Position numbers and translations under genes: made by a program
Source of the DNA: Thereva unica
Lineage: Eukaryota; Arthropoda; Insecta; Diptera; Therevidae
Length of the DNA: 64,000 nucleotides
Direction of reading: 5' to 3'
Assembly: GCA_949987705.1 (NCBI GenBank)
Contig: OX465282.1
Coordinates: 12,698,501-12,762,500 of the forward strand
Part shown: positions 28,850 through 41,967 of the stretch, piece by piece
Numbering within the stretch: the first letter of the stretch is position 1
Layout of the letters: each line of letters opens with the position of its first letter
The notes under the pieces: generated by a model
Database searches by the model: none
Told to the model about the DNA's origin: nothing
What the model saw: only the letters and a program-made list of their open reading frames with translations

Positions 28850-30190
28850 TCGAAATTCTTAATTTCTGTTTTCGAAATGAATCACACATGCACGCACACC
28901 TACAAAAAAAAAACTGAAAATAATGTAACAAAATATTAATAAAAAAAATGATTTGTTATATTTTTTTTTGTATTTATTTTCTACTTAAAAAATTGCTTAT
29001 GCGATGAGGGTAGAAGTAATAATTGAGTTTTTGTTTTTCCTCAAATATGTAAATAGTAACAATATTATATATTAAATAATTTCTACGAGTATTTTTTTTG
29101 TTTTACTTTTGCTTTTCTTCATTTTTTGTTTTTTTTTGTTTCTTCTTTTTTTCTTTTAATAATGATTATTATTTAGGAGCAGGCTGAGGATTTCTTGACT
29201 AGAATATATATAATAATAATATATATATATGAAAAACATTTTGAACAAATTAAGTAGTATAATAATAAATTAATTTTTCATCGTTTTGTTTGTATAAAAA
29301 AAAATATTATTAAATGAAAAAATGTAAATGAAAAAACTGGTAACATTATTACTTAATTTATAAATATATATGCACTAAGCAAAGCACTTAATATAAAAGC
29401 AAAATATTTCTTCATTTTTTATATATTATTTATTTTTTTTTCTTTATTTATATATTTTTTGTTTTTTGATGGACTTTTTTTAATTTTTTATTTTAGATTT
29501 TTTTGTTTTTCTTCTTTCGTTATTATTATTATTTTTTTTTCGTTAAATAAAAACTGCAACAATTTTTTTACGAGCAAAAAAAATATTCCACCAAAATTTT
29601 GTTTTTTTGTTTTTTTAAATATTTTTCACGTTTTTTTTGTGTTTTTCTTTCTTACATTTTATTTTTAATAATTAATTCTAAATAATCAATTTATTGTTTT
29701 TTGATAACTTGTAATGAGTATTTTGTTTTTGTCGTTCATTTTGTTTTTTTACCTACGCTACCAATGATATGGCTGCCATTTACAACTTAGATATGTAAAT
29801 TTTTGAAAAAATTAATCACTAATAATACTACAGCAAATGAAAATTATGTTTTTTTAGATAATTTGTTTTTTGTTTTTTTTTTGTTTTGTGCTTAAATGTT
29901 TTTAGTTTAATGTTGTTTCATTTTGTTTTTTATTTAGTTATTTAAAAAGAGAAAGAATAGTTTAGGAAAATATTAAGAAAGAATTTTGGTTTGTAATATC
30001 ATGTGTGAAATTAGAAAATAATTAATTAGAGTTTTAAAAAAGAATGTTTTAAATTATTTCTTAGTTTGTTTGTGTGGTATTTATTTAAATGTTTTATATA
30101 AATAATCCACTGCATTTTCTTTGGTAGGTTTTCTCGGCACTTACTTTATGTATTTCAATCATTTTCGATTCTTTTTTTTTTCTTCAAATT
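28850..30190. other. AT-rich, T-biased island 1
   Basis: Long T-rich runs on the plus strand (tttttt-g/c-tttt patterns), TA microsatellites near 29205-29230. No coding or transposon signature; small ORFs here are low-complexity. Confidence 0.6.
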
Positions 30191-30689
30191 AACACCCCTG
30201 TTCTAAGATTATGACTAGTCATAAGTCACAAGCTTTGGTGATTCACGCTTACTTCTTATGACCTTCTTATTTTGCTGTATACATCAATGTTGATTCAAGT
30301 TACGTCTATTTCACTTCTACATCACTTCTAGAGATTCACCATACACTTGTGATTGCGTTGTGACTTGTGATTGCGTTATGAATTGTGACTGGATTTTAGA
30401 ATACGAGGGTAACATTTCATTCTGTTTTTGCTATTAATCGCATTTTTGCAACTAGTAAGTGATTTTGATTTCAAAAAGGAATTAATAATTTTGTGCTTGC
30501 AGTTTTATCACTTATTAAAAAGGCTAAAAACGACCTCGGAAGACCACCAGATCTGTCACTTCTATCAAAATCCATGAAGGGTCACCGCAGATGAACATTT
30601 AGGAGCTCTGTTAGCAAATCCTAAATACTTCTTCGGAAGGAGCTAACGGAGAACACTACCGAATAGTGAGTCCTCGGCGCCATCAAAAA
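30191..30689. other. unassigned intergenic sequence
   Basis: Contains a short irregular repeat (cttgtgattgcgtt twice, 30348-30380). No gene. Confidence 0.35.
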
Positions 30690-30692
30690 GAG

Positions 30693-30810
30693 GGGCGCTT
30701 TCAGTAATGCAGGATGCGTGCGCAATTGACTTATTCAGTCATTGAAAGCTTTCACTTTCAATTGCTGAATAAGTCATTTGCGCACGCATCCTGCATTACT
30801 GAAAGCGCCC
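30693..30810. mobile_element. 118-bp palindromic MITE (copy 2), 3-bp TSD GAG
   Basis: Differs from copy 1 at only about one internal position by eye. Flanked by GAG on both sides (30690-30692, 30811-30813), so the 3-bp TSD is not restricted to TWA. Confidence 0.88.
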
Positions 30811-31185
30811 GAGTTTTAAGTTGGTTTGCGCTGAGGGTTAGTAACTTCCGCAAAAACACTTTTGCTAAGAATCGGAAACAATTCCTCGAAACCGGATAAA
30901 TAGAACAAGGACCATCTTTGCTTTTCGCACCAGGACACGAGTTGGAACATGGAATATAAGAACGCTGATATCTGATGAACATGGAACTTAGCAAAACCAT
31001 ATGGGATGATGCGACGGTAGTATATCTGCCCAAACGGTGAGTCCTTCTTATATTTTGACAGGAACCAAACCGAAAACGGTAACAGTGCTGTTGGTGTTAC
31101 TCACAAAGGAAGCCAGGTTTCGCCTTGGTTAACTTTTTCTAGAGTTAGGTGCTACTTGTTTTTGTCACAAGAAGATGCACAAGTA

Positions 31186-31282
31186 GGGCGAATTCAAAAA
31201 CTCAACACTGCCGCAACACTGCAGAATTCAACTACAGATTTCTAATTGCTGCGGTATTGAATTTTTGATTTCACCCGTTCTG
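31186..31282. mobile_element. small imperfect palindromic MITE-like sequence
   Basis: Left arm gggcgaattcaaaaactcaa, right arm the approximate inverse ending ttgatttcaccc; about 97 bp in all. Confidence 0.45.
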
Positions 31283-31539
31283 TATTTCCATGCAGAGTAT
31301 AGCTTGGATTAACTCCGAGTTAGCGCCAATGGAAATGCGAGTTGATTGAAGTTTCGTTAAACTTACTACAAAATCAGTCGGGTGAGCCTGGGTTTTGCAT
31401 ATATACATAAATATCCTTTACTGCACATATACCAACTGCGACACGACGTGAAATTATTTATCTGTCACTTCAACCCAAAACCGTCATGCAAACGGCATCG
31501 AGTTAACTTGAGGACTCTACCCCAGTCATAGAAACACAC

Positions 31540-32030
31540 TAAAGGGGACCTGGGTTTTGCCAGGCGAGAAATCAGATAGATTTCGTGGCCATCAGTCGCA
31601 GGTGGAGAACTATATGTTAGGAGCTTTAAGGGAAGTAGACATTGGAATGGACCACCATGTCGTAGTATCAGCTATTCGCCTAAAAATCGCCGCAATCAGA
31701 AACCTCCAAGGCGATGCCATATACCATGGACTAACGTAGACCTTCTGCAGGAGAGACAGGTTAGCATAGGAAACGGTTATGTCTGAAGAAACTGGCAACA
31801 CTGGATCTTGGATAAAACCAGGCAAAAGGAGGAGGAGCTGTCCGGCTTGATAAAAGGCGGCAGATAAATGAGTTTGCAGAAAAAGCGGCAAACGCGTCAA
31901 ACACAGGCAGCAGTAAGATGCTATATCGAATTACTAAAAGCTCTCGCCTAAGCACTCTGCTAAAAAGCATGTCGTGATATTATGGATGGAAGGTTGATCT
32001 GCAGTGACTAGGAACAACTCCAAATATGGA
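31540..32030 (+). pseudogene. RTE-like endonuclease C-terminus and linker fragment
   Basis: The plus-strand frame contains ALREVDIGMDHHVVVSAIRL, equivalent to the ...R-G-A-D-x-G-S-D-H-H-L-V-V... endonuclease end of RTE-like elements. A frameshifted linker with EFAEKAANASNTGSSKMLYR follows, matching the family's region ahead of RT. No RT follows. Confidence 0.6.
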
Positions 32031-32194
32031 GAGATTATCCCTTCGCCGTCCTGAACGGTTCATTTTTATAGCAACCTGAAGAGAGCTGCAGCAATGAACA
32101 GCAAATAAGAGTCGCTTCTTGTGCCCCGTCCAAGATAGAAATAGTATTCGCTATTTATACAATAGTATTTTTTTTTATGTGACAGACTAGAGGC

Positions 32195-32720
32195 TTAGGG
32201 AAAGTCCCTTTGTACTGTCGACAATCTATTTTTCGTATAGAGTGAATGTCGAACAGCAGCTCTAGCCGGAAGATAGAGAGAAGAGAAGGAAGTAACTGTC
32301 ACAACCTAGCCGCGATATTTTTATTCTACCTACTCACAACCACTTCGCGACTCTAACATCGGGGCGTCGAGAACAACTCGCTGGAGTGTTATGCCTCCTG
32401 AAACGAGTTGAATCTCATCAACCAACCGATGGCATGCGCTTGGTGGAGCGGGGAAAGATTAGGGAAGGCTATGACAGGGGAATCACGAATGTAAAGAGGG
32501 AAGAAGAAAGAAGGAAAGTTAGGTGGGAAAGGCGAAGGACCGTGGCGCCGCCGGGATTCGAACCCGGGACCTGGGGATAGCAGTCAGGCGCCTTACCTCT
32601 AGACTACCGAGGCCCTCAAAGAGGCGAACTTCTTGCCGACTGGCTCTGGCGGGGAAGCTGCGTCTACGGGGGCTATTCTCCCTTAAACCAGGAGACCAGT
32701 TGAGTTATGAAGCAATCTTT
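32195..32720 (-). mobile_element. tRNA-derived SINE (copy 2)
   Basis: The minus-strand tRNA-like head (B-box GGGTTCGAATCC at 32554-32565, with tagtctagaggtaaggcgcc upstream) is the best preserved in the window. The body matches copy 1 (gccatcggttggttgatgag, gtcgacagtacaaag, gcctctagtc) and ends in an A-rich stretch (about 32165-32175). Translating the opposite strand gives APPGFEPGT, a well-known artefact of the B-box. Confidence 0.82.
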
Positions 32721-32989
32721 CGCAGTTAGCATATCCGAGCTCCTATAACATCCAATAGTTCATACTCAGGGTTAATCACCACCTCCTTCAACCCCATCCA
32801 GACTTATAACCCTATACACGCACTAAGCTTGTAATTGAATCTTTTGTATAGTGAAACGGAAGCAGACAGCATACATCATTCTGTCTCTGTAATTGGAAGA
32901 CTTTTGTATTTTGGGAAAACATTATGTATCAATGGTTATCAAAATCTACTGAGATGAGTGATTTAGGTGTTCGTTATATAAACTTTTAT

Positions 32990-33400
32990 TTAGTGATGCA
33001 AACTACGTTGGTGATACAATCATGAAAATATCGGCTACTCGTTATGTACCAGGTAACACAACACCTTTTGAAGTTGGAGCAATCAACGTCAAGTATGTGT
33101 GACTACATCAACAACCGAAGCTGAATTTGTTTCAGCGTTGTCAACTGGTTCCAAGAAGTTAGCTAAAGAAGAGGTTTTATCAAGGAGGGTCTGGTCTAGG
33201 GATAACCTATAATAGAAGCTCAGTTGTTGGTGGACAAACAAGTGGTAATACGAGCAATATAAATGGACCAAACACATTACTGTGAGATACCATCATTTTT
33301 AATTGGTCTGGCAATGGAAAAGAAGTTGAAGCATGTGGACACCCCACACAATATTTGCAAAACTTCATACTTGCCTAAGTACAAAGGGTGACACCTAAGC
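32990..33400 (+). pseudogene. Ty1/copia RNase H fossil
   Basis: Read with frameshifts, the plus strand gives FSDANYVGDTIMKISATRYV, then SVTTSTTEAEFVSA and later a decayed N-x-x-x-I...N-P block. This follows the copia RNase H order (D-A-D-W-A-G-D...S-T-T-E-A-E-Y...D-N-x-x-A-I). No LTRs seen. Confidence 0.55.
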
Positions 33401-34906
33401 TTAGACTATCATATAAAAAAAAAAGTTACTTGACAAGAATGAACTTGGATTAAATATTTTAGAAATTAAATTTGTGAGAGTTATGTTTTTTGTGCAAAAA
33501 TTACAGGGAAATAATATATGGTATGAAGATTGGCAACCACCTTACTTATGTTAACTCTGACGAATGTATTTTTGCCATAAGGAGGCAGTTTCTTTGCTTT
33601 GCGTTCTTAGTAAGCTTAAATTAGAAATAACGAAACAAGTCAAATAGACACTCTCTCGAAAGAAATCTCAAGATTTTCAGTGACGAATTAAAGGAATTGT
33701 GTACATAATGAACATATTTTATGCATTGCTTTTTAATAAAAGAAATTTTAAAGCTGATATGGAAACAGTCTTTAAATAGAGACATTTTAAATATAAACAA
33801 TATTAAAATTCAACTTTAGAGAGAGAGAGAGCATTAATATAAAAAATGTACTTAGCTAACTAGTATACAAGCGGCTTTAAGTAAATTTATTCTCTCCTAT
33901 CCCTTTCGTTTTTTCATCCCCTTTTGATTTTTGTATGTAGGCGCACAACTTGGTGCATGTTGGCAGTTATTAAAAAGATTTGTATTTCTTATACATATAT
34001 AAAATTAAATTAAAATAATCTGTGTTATTCAACATTTCCATTTTTTATAATAGCAATCCAAAATTATGTAAGAAAAAATTAATTGGGCTCCTCTTTGGCG
34101 TTTAGAATATAGCCTATGCTAGCCCAGGTAGCGAATATGTATTTAATATAGTATTTAAGTAGTAAAATTTGTGTTTTTGCTTTGTTTTTGTTCTTTTAAA
34201 GGTGCCAAATAATTTTTTTTAAATGAATCACATTATGGTGAAACTTATTAGAAATGTAAAGTTAAAAAATATAAATAAATAAATAAATAACATACTACAA
34301 TGGAAATAGTAATACTGTTGTGCAGGGATTCCTTGATTTACGTTCGGCGAATTTGTGCATTTTCACTATTTCTTCTTCCGTACTCAATACTACGGAATAC
34401 TTCTTCTTTAACTGCTCTACAGCCGGGATCCGCCCATGGCCTCTCGCAACTGTTCTCTCGACCGCTTCTTAGCCGATGTCATCGATATAAATAAAGCTAC
34501 TGTCGAAAACTGTCTCGAAACTGACAAAATTGTTCAAAAACTACGAGCTACAGGCGAATGGATTATATCTAAAATGCTGAGCTGTTTCCTTGAAAACTTC
34601 TCTCATTTCCACTCGGTATGTGAGTGAATGGCCGCAGGTAAAACAGTGTCCGAATTCTTTAACAAAAAGAATTGCGAATGAAATAGTTCGAGAAGATGCC
34701 AAAAATGTGTTGTTTTTAATGAAAGGTCTTTCAATACCAAAAGTGGTCAAGATAGAGAGCAGCTAATCAACAGTTAATCAAGTTCAAATTACTCAAGTCA
34801 CTATATATACAAAGTGGCCAAATTAAATTTTACTCAAAATCTGGAGATGATGTTATCTGAAATAGTATTAGGTTTACAGTTAAAAATTATAGTAATTCCC
34901 TGAGTG
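33401..34906. other. gene-free AT-rich intergenic sequence
   Basis: Contains a short (GA)n near 33820-33834 and (AAAT)n near 34270-34288. A 63-codon frame at 34436-34627 is not recognised. No transposon ends found. Confidence 0.45.
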
Positions 34907-34909
34907 AAA

Positions 34910-35168
34910 AGATGACCTTACAACGGGCGAACACCGGCTGTGTTTGGAACAAAGCCCTTGGCCATGTGCCGGGCATCAGCAGGTTGTATGTAGGACTGTA
35001 CGGTCTTATATGGCGGCGGTACGATGGCCCTACAGTTCCAATAAAGGGTTCACAAGTTTTGCCGTCATGGGCCCGTATGTGCACTCCTTAAAAATGGCTA
35101 AAAACTCTTCGGCCATCACGTGTCCCTTAAAAAGCCAAGCGGCCGTTGTTCGCTCGTTGTAAGTCTGT
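34910..35168. mobile_element. MITE with imperfect TIRs
   Basis: The left end reads cttacaacgggcgaacaccg and the right end is the approximate inverse (cggccgttgttcgctcgttg). A relative lies at about 62820-62955 (cgatgttcgcccgttgtaag). Confidence 0.55.
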
Positions 35169-35169
35169 A

Positions 35170-36833
35170 AGAATTGAAATTGTGCGGTGTGCCATGGATT
35201 TGTGCCCAGCTATTCGTAAACGGACGCAGCTGGACCTCGTCAATTACCAGAAACGAATGAAATACGTCGATTTTGAGCAATCCTCACGATTGAGCAAAAA
35301 AGTTCGACAGAAAATGAAATCGGCACGGGAAGCTTACTGGAATAACATTGCGGCCGACATGAAAGAAGAGGCGTAGAGGCACGAGTACCGGACGCTGCAC
35401 CAGACAATCTGGCAGTTAGGCGGCAAAACAACATTAGCAAACGACAACATTAAAAAATCGGATGGAACTTTCGTAACATCTCCCCATAGGCGCCAGCAGG
35501 GGATTCTTCCACCAGTTGTACAACCACGATCCGCCATAAGGTCCAGCAACCGAACTATCGATTATCGAACAGCCGATGAATCAGTTTTTCGATACCGAAC
35601 CGATAATTATCGAGGTGAAGACGGCAATAAAATCGCTGGAAAATAGAAAAGCCCCGGAAATAAACAAAGCAACCCCGAGATGATCAAAGCTGGAGATGAT
35701 GTCGTTGCACAACGACCCCATGCCCTCATAACCCACATATGCCCTCATAACCCACATATGCCCTCATAACCCACATATGCATATGCCATGGCCTCCAGAT
35801 GGTGTCCGGTCGGCGTGGAAGAAAGTGATCGTTGTCCCAATTTTGATAAAAGTCAGGAATGCAAGGATTATCTTTCCGTCAGCTAATGCATGAAAGAATA
35901 CGTTGTGGCAAACAAACTGTCGTTGTTTTCATCGATTTCACATCCGCTTTAGATTGCATCGATTGAAACAGTTTGTGTTGAGCCTTGGAAATCGAACATG
36001 GGCCTTTGAAAATTATGCAACTTCTACAAGCTTCGTACGATGGCTCAACCAGCAACGTTCGTTTTCGAAGGGACTTAACCTAGGATATCCCGATTGGGTG
36101 TCCGACAGGGAGACGTCGCTTCGCAACTTCTCTTCAACGTTGTGATCGACACGATTATGCGTGAAGCATTTGATGGTCGACGCGGAGTTCGATACGACGA
36201 CAACAACTTCGTAACCGACTTGATGTTGGCCGATGATAGCGCCGTCTTTGCCGGCACGGATGCCGAAGCAACGGACATTTCTCGCATCTCCCAGTCATAA
36301 GGGTTAAAAATCAATGCGGAAAAGAACAAGGTGCTGATAACGGACGGATCGAAAGCCAGTGTTCACCTCGATGGAACCCAAATCGTACAAGTCCCGATGT
36401 TCTAATATTTGGGATCATTGATTGAGGAAACGAAAGTGACATCGACGGCCGCGATCGCCTTCGAAACGAAACAGTTAGACAAAGATGCGATCAACAGACA
36501 CTGATCAAAGAAGAACAACAAAAACGTCGACTACGGTGATTTGTACATGTTTGTCGAATGGATGATAACCGCTTGCCACGTAAACTTCTCGGGCGCGGTC
36601 GTCAGACTGGCGAATTCAGCGATCGGCACCGAAGAAAACCTGCTAAAGAATATCGAGGGCGACTTAAAGAATCAACGATTACCAGCTATCGAGGCCAAAA
36701 ATCGTCAAGAATGGAAACGAATCGTGAATGGAGTTCGAGACCCAGCGGCACCGACAACAGCGTATCCGTTGCGGGGATATCCCACTCGGATCGTCAGTTG
36801 ACGGATCAAAGAAGAAAAAGAATGTGAAACTTT
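35170..36833 (+). mobile_element. degenerate RTE-like non-LTR retrotransposon with AAG-type tail
   Basis: Plus-strand blocks include REAYWNNIAADM (linker), VFIDFTSA-like (RT), GVRQGDVASQLLFNVVIDTI, LMLADDSAVFAG (catalytic block, the usual A/M-x-D-D), then CRMDDNRLPRKLL and WKRIVNGVRDPAAPT near the C-terminus. Stops and indels interrupt it throughout. The 3' end, gatcaaagaagaaaaagaat, matches the tails at 12028 and 57469. An endonuclease fragment of similar type lies separately at 31.5 kb. Confidence 0.75.
35736..35785. repeat. 22-bp tandem repeat inside the RTE-like copy
   Basis: ccctcataacccacatatg-type units, three in a row; probably replication slippage within the dead element. Confidence 0.75.
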
Positions 36834-36903
36834 GAATTGTCTAGATCGTACAACTGAAATATTTTAAACAGTATCACAATGACATTGAGCTACGCCTATC
36901 CTC

Positions 36904-37860
36904 TTGATTATTTATATAATACTAGCATAAAACCCGCGTGTCTTACAACGCCTTTAAATAAAAACAGTTTATTATGTGCACTGTTTTCCTTAAAAAAAAA
37001 ACAAACAAAAAAGTCAGCTATTATTATCCCTAAAAAAGGTTTAATTTATTATCATTTTTTTAAATAAATATGGTAAACAAACTGCTGCGTATATCACCTC
37101 TGCTCAACAAATCTGCAAGTTTTGAAGCAGGGATTGAGTCTGGCATGTATATATCATCAAGAGAAGTGACATTTTGGGATTTGAGGAACGTTCGTTAAGT
37201 TTGTTCGTCCATTTACGTGGGTGCAAGAAATTATGAAGCCATCACAAACGAATCCTAAATAAAGTGAATTTCGAGTTTCACAAATTTTGAATATCAAGAA
37301 ATACCAAAACATGTTTTTCATTATTTATGCTATATAGTTTTTATACCAAGGTCTAAGAAAATTTGTTGAAATAAATAACTTTTCATACAACTGTTTCCAC
37401 CCTGTTTCCCGGTGTTGAATTCCGAAAAATCCATGACGCCGTGTTACATTATTTATGGTGTATAGTATTTATACAAAGTTCGAAAAAAATTTTACTCAAG
37501 AAAAACTTTCCCCATACAACCTATTCAACCCCATTTCCCCCCTTAGGTGATGAGTTTAAAAAAAATGGATGTCTACGTAATTATAGGAATGCACTGTCAA
37601 AATTTCAGCCCTTTAGCTTCAGCGGTTTGGGTTAATCCCATTTCACCCCCTTAGGGGATGAATTTCGAAAAAACCGGAAAAATGTGTTTCATTATTTATG
37701 GTTCGGAGTATTTTTACTAAGTTTGAAGAAAATCTGACCAAAGAAATAAAACTCCCCTTAGCCTATGTCCTTCTTCAAGGTCTAAACTATCTCTGTAGCA
37801 AATTTCATCAAAATCGGTCCAGTGGTTTCGACTTTCGCATTTATAATATTAGTAAGGAGT
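36904..37860. repeat. unclassified interspersed repeat with degenerate internal units
   Basis: Begins atactagcataaaacccgcg and ends tttataatattagtaaggag. Inside, a motif like catt-atttatggtgtatagt recurs at about 37318, 37445 and 37690, followed each time by a C-rich ttcaacccc...ttagg block. The end phrase tcggtccagtggtttcgact is familiar from common insect interspersed repeats, but I cannot name the superfamily. Confidence 0.5.
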
Positions 37861-37869
37861 AGATTTACT

Positions 37870-39540
37870 TTGCTGTTTAATGGAAAAGAAGCTCAACGTA
37901 AATCGAGGTATCCCTGTATTTGTTTTTACAAAAATTATAATAAATGCACTATGTATATATTGTATATGTATGTGTGGAAAGTTGTTGATAAAAATTGCAG
38001 TCATATCAAAAGAATTAATATAAAAAAATTTTTTGTACAAAATAAAAAAATGAATAAATTTTTCTTTTAAAATAATTTTCCTCAAAAAAGTTTTTTTTTT
38101 CTTTTAATATTTTTTTTTTTTGATAATTATTAATCAATTTCTGTTTTTAATTTCTTTCTCTAAAAAAAAACAATCTTTTCCCTTTTTTTTCCAATATTAC
38201 TTTCTAATGATAAAATTTCAACTTTTTTATTTTTTTTTGTGTTTTTTTTTCTTTTTTTGTTTTCTCATTTTTGTATCTTTTAATATAGTCCTAAATGCGA
38301 TAATATATATAATGTATATATAAATATATTATATTATATGTATACTCGTAAATAAATACGGCACTAGATGGCATTCTTTCAATTTAAACTTTCTCTTATT
38401 TTTTTTCATTTTTTGTTTTTGTTTTTTTAATTTATTGTATAATTGTAATAATCTTGTAATATATAATATCTACCTTTTTTTGTTTTGTTTTTTTTTTCAT
38501 GTTTTTATATAATATATAAATAATTATTGGAAATCTCTTTTTTTGTTGTTGTTTGGTTTTTTTTGTTTATTTTTATATGATATATATTTTTTATGTAAAT
38601 ATTATATATATAGTAATTTTTTTTTAAATGTCAAATATATAATTTATATATTTATATATATATAAAGCAAATAAAGTTTAGCATAAGCTGTATTTTTTTT
38701 CATCTCTTCATTCTTTCTTCATTCATTTTTCTGTACTTTACTAAATTTTTATTTTTTTCCTTATAAAAAAACAACTTTTTTTTTCATCTTTTCATCTTTT
38801 AAATGTTTATTTATATTTATTATTATTATTAATTAATTATTATTAATTTTCTTTTTTCTTTCTTATTTTTTTGGATTATTGTTTATGACTTCTGGATTTT
38901 TGTTTATTATTATTTTTGTTTTGTTTTCATTTTATTATTACTTTTATTAATATTAATATTATATTTTTTTGGTTTTTTATTTTTACTTTTGTTTTTTCAT
39001 GCGTATTTTTTTTCTCTCATTTTTTTCTTTTTTTTTTGGTTTTATAAATATTTACATGGCACTAAGTGGCTTATTTTTTAGCTTGTTTTAATAATTTTTT
39101 GTTTTGTTTGTTTGTAATTAAATAACTTTTTTTTTGTATTATAATTTTTTTTCATATATATATAAATTTATGTTTATATATATATTTATAATTAATATAT
39201 ATACGTTAATGTGATAAACACACTACTAATCGAATTAAAAATATTTCTTTTTTAATATCTTGCGAATTTTTTATTTTTTAGTTCCTATTATCACAAAATT
39301 TCGAAAAAAATTTTTTTTTGCTATTCTCTCACGTGTTTTTTTTTAATATTTTTGTTTAATTTATTTTTTTGTTATTATTTATTATATTCCTCTACTATTT
39401 TCTTCTTCCACGCATTTCTTTTTTTTTTGTGTTATTATTATTAATTTTTTCTTTATATAGGTAAAACTAAAATTATCTTTCATTTAAAAAAAAGAAACAA
39501 TTTTTTATTTGGTGTTAACTGATAGTTTCCTTCATCCAAA
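37870..39540. other. AT-rich, T-biased island 2
   Basis: Same character as island 1: long T runs on the plus strand, TA microsatellites near 38310-38340, 38640-38665 and 39160-39200. No gene. Confidence 0.6.
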
Positions 39541-39724
39541 ATAAAAATCGAACAAAGTACAAACAGTTCATTCCATATCCAATCGGCAAAAATTCACAAC
39601 TTTTGTGGCCTCAACCCATCAAACGATCTTGTTGATAAATGCAAAATAAATACAAATCAAATATTTTTGTTCTAGCTTCACTATCTGCACTTCTACGAAG
39701 ATATTGACATTACTAAGATTACCC

Positions 39725-39905
39725 GATTGTGCCCGGTGCAGTAAGCCATATTGCGCCCCCATCAGCTGTTTATTTTTTATAGTAGTGAAGGGCAATGGAA
39801 AAAGGTGAAGTCCTTTTAATATATAAAAAAGAAGACACAGGAGCACTTTTTAATTTTTATATCTGAAAGTGCACCCGGTGCAAGTGCACCATTTGCACCT
39901 ATCAA
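39725..39905. mobile_element. fragment of the GCGCC-type hAT-like family
   Basis: Shares gtgcccggtgca...gccatattgcgccc with the start of the element at 50141, and gcaagtgcaccatttgcacc with the other subterminal end. Deleted MITE-like copy. Confidence 0.55.
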
Positions 39906-40119
39906 AATCTGTGCTCAAACAGAATTTGCTTCGCGATCTTGCTTTTGTGAATGGTTTACGCTGCGCTTCGAGTGCTTCAAGTTCACCAAACTCTACCCAA
40001 TTCTGCTTCTTTAAGTTTCGTACTGCTTAAGCTTCTGGTAAATGGCCTTCGGCGTCACACATCTACCAACCTCCTCATCTGCTCCATGATGTTTTTCGGT
40101 ATACTTTCCTAGCTGTTCC

Positions 40120-40364
40120 AAATATAATCCTGGGCTATGGCACTGTGCCGGCCCAGAAAGGATAGGTGACAAAACAGGCGAATGAAATAGAATTGATTGG
40201 CCACACCTTGCAAAGGACAATGGAAAAAGACACAAATACTCTGTGCAGTGCCTTTTATATATGAAAATGAAGGCACGGGAATACTTTCTGAATTTTTTTA
40301 AGTGCCCTGTCCAATTGCGCCCGGTGCAAGTGCACCATTTGCACCGATAAAAGCGCCACCCCTG
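40120..40364. mobile_element. second fragment of the GCGCC-type hAT-like family
   Basis: Ends aaagcgccacccctg (read inward caggggtggcgcttt). The internal part (aggataggtgacaaaacaggcgaat) is homologous to 43080-43150. Confidence 0.6.
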
Positions 40365-40975
40365 TACATATAGGCTACTTTTCTTGAGATTGAAAATAAA
40401 CCAGCAGTGGTAAAAATATTTGGCGTATCTTTTTATCTTGTTGGGTCTTCGAGTGTTATCAAAAATATGCATCTACAACCCGTCCCCAGTTAAATCATGG
40501 TTAAGGTTCGGTTTCAGTTTAGTAAAAACATTACACGTGTATAAGCTCCTTCAAAGTTAGAATTCTTATTATTGACACGAAGCTTATCGCGCCAACGAAG
40601 CTTCAGACGAGGTAGATACAGGTTCCAGTCGACATCAGAGGAAGCGAAGCTTTGCTGGTACCACTTGAGATTTGGAAAGAAAGCTTACCGGTGCCAACCA
40701 TCGTAAAAGTTTAATATCCATAAAAAAAAAAAAATAAGTATAAGGCTTCCCCAAAAGCGACTAGCCAGCCTGTAAAAGCCATCAATTGCCTATACCTAAC
40801 TGACAAATCTTCAAGCAAAAAAATTTTATCGACACTGGAGCGGATGTTTCGAAAACAGCCATAAGATTGTTTAAATTTCTTATGATAACTTTTCTTTCTT
40901 TCTTTCATATCTTCTGACATCATAGAAGAGAACCGGGACATCTCGTACACCTTTTCCAACGATTTCGCCAGCATG
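40365..40975. other. unassigned intergenic sequence
   Basis: No gene; possibly the decayed 5' part of the gypsy fossil that follows. Confidence 0.3.
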
Positions 40976-41810
40976 GAGTTACAATTAGTCCAGCGAAATG
41001 AGGCGTCACGTCACGTTTTGAGGCGTCATCAGTGAAATTTCTTGGCTACCTTATCTCTGAGTTAGGAACAAAAGCTACTCCCTGTAAAGGTAGAAGCCAT
41101 CAGATATTCAAAGAAACCTGAAAACGTTCAAACCAAGATTTTTAGGCATGCTTAACTTTTACATGCGCTTTTTACTAAACGCAGCAGAACTTCAGTCCCC
41201 CTTCCACGGGTGTCATGCGGAAAGGACAATACTCTATCAATACCCAAATCTACTATCAAGTGAACACCACAAGTCATCAGTGCTTTCGAGTGGTGCAAAC
41301 AGGCATTACCCGAAGCAGCCCTTTTCGCTCATCCGAACGCATATACTCCCCATTGACATTGATGGTAGATGCATCAGTAGCACGTACGTACAATAGCACG
41401 TTCTAGGTGGATGGCAACCTCTTGATTTCTTTCTCAGAAGCTAACATCAAGGCTGGTAAAGTATAGCGCTTACGAATATGAATTACTAGGTACCTATGCA
41501 GCCGTGAACCATTTCAACATCTTTTGGAAGGTACACGATTGACTTTATACACTGACCATAAAACATTGAGGTACTCATTCCAGCAAAAATCTGAGAAGGC
41601 GCCCGTTAGGCGGCAGGTTAGGCATGTGAGCTATATTGGACGTTTCACCAGCGATATTCATCATATATCAGCAAAAAGACAACGTAGTAGACGATACAAG
41701 TTCAAGTTATATTCTCATCATCAGATATTAGTTATGAAGACCAAGGCGTTTACGAGGAACTCAAAAATCTTCTGAGCAGCGCAACATCACTACAGCTACA
41801 AAAATTTACA
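40976..41810 (+). pseudogene. Ty3/gypsy polymerase fossil (RT end and RNase H)
   Basis: The plus strand, with frameshifts, reads VKFLGYLISELGTKATP then MLNFYMRFLLNAAELQSP (RT connection), GGWQPLDFF, and EGTRLTLYTDHKTLRYSFQQ with RHVSYIGRFTSDIHHISAK (RNase H). This is the gypsy order. No protease, integrase or LTR remains. Confidence 0.75.
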
Positions 41811-41967
41811 CGTCATAGTGCCTGTTTAGCAGTGGCGTAGCGTGGGGGGTGCCGAGGGGGCCATTGCCCCGGGCGGCGTAGATGTTGGGGGCGGCGGCCA
41901 AACTGGACAGAGCTAGAGATGCTGCTGGTAACATCAGGCCCTAACCATTGCCACATCCAGCACGATG

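Noticed and set aside
29459..29668. Phe-rich frames in the AT islands (also 38120-38323, 49403-49597, 58744-58932)
   Set aside because: Products of T or A runs; no coding character.
32386..32580. Frame ending in APPGFEPGT
   Set aside because: This peptide is the translated B-box of a tRNA-derived SINE, a common false gene call.
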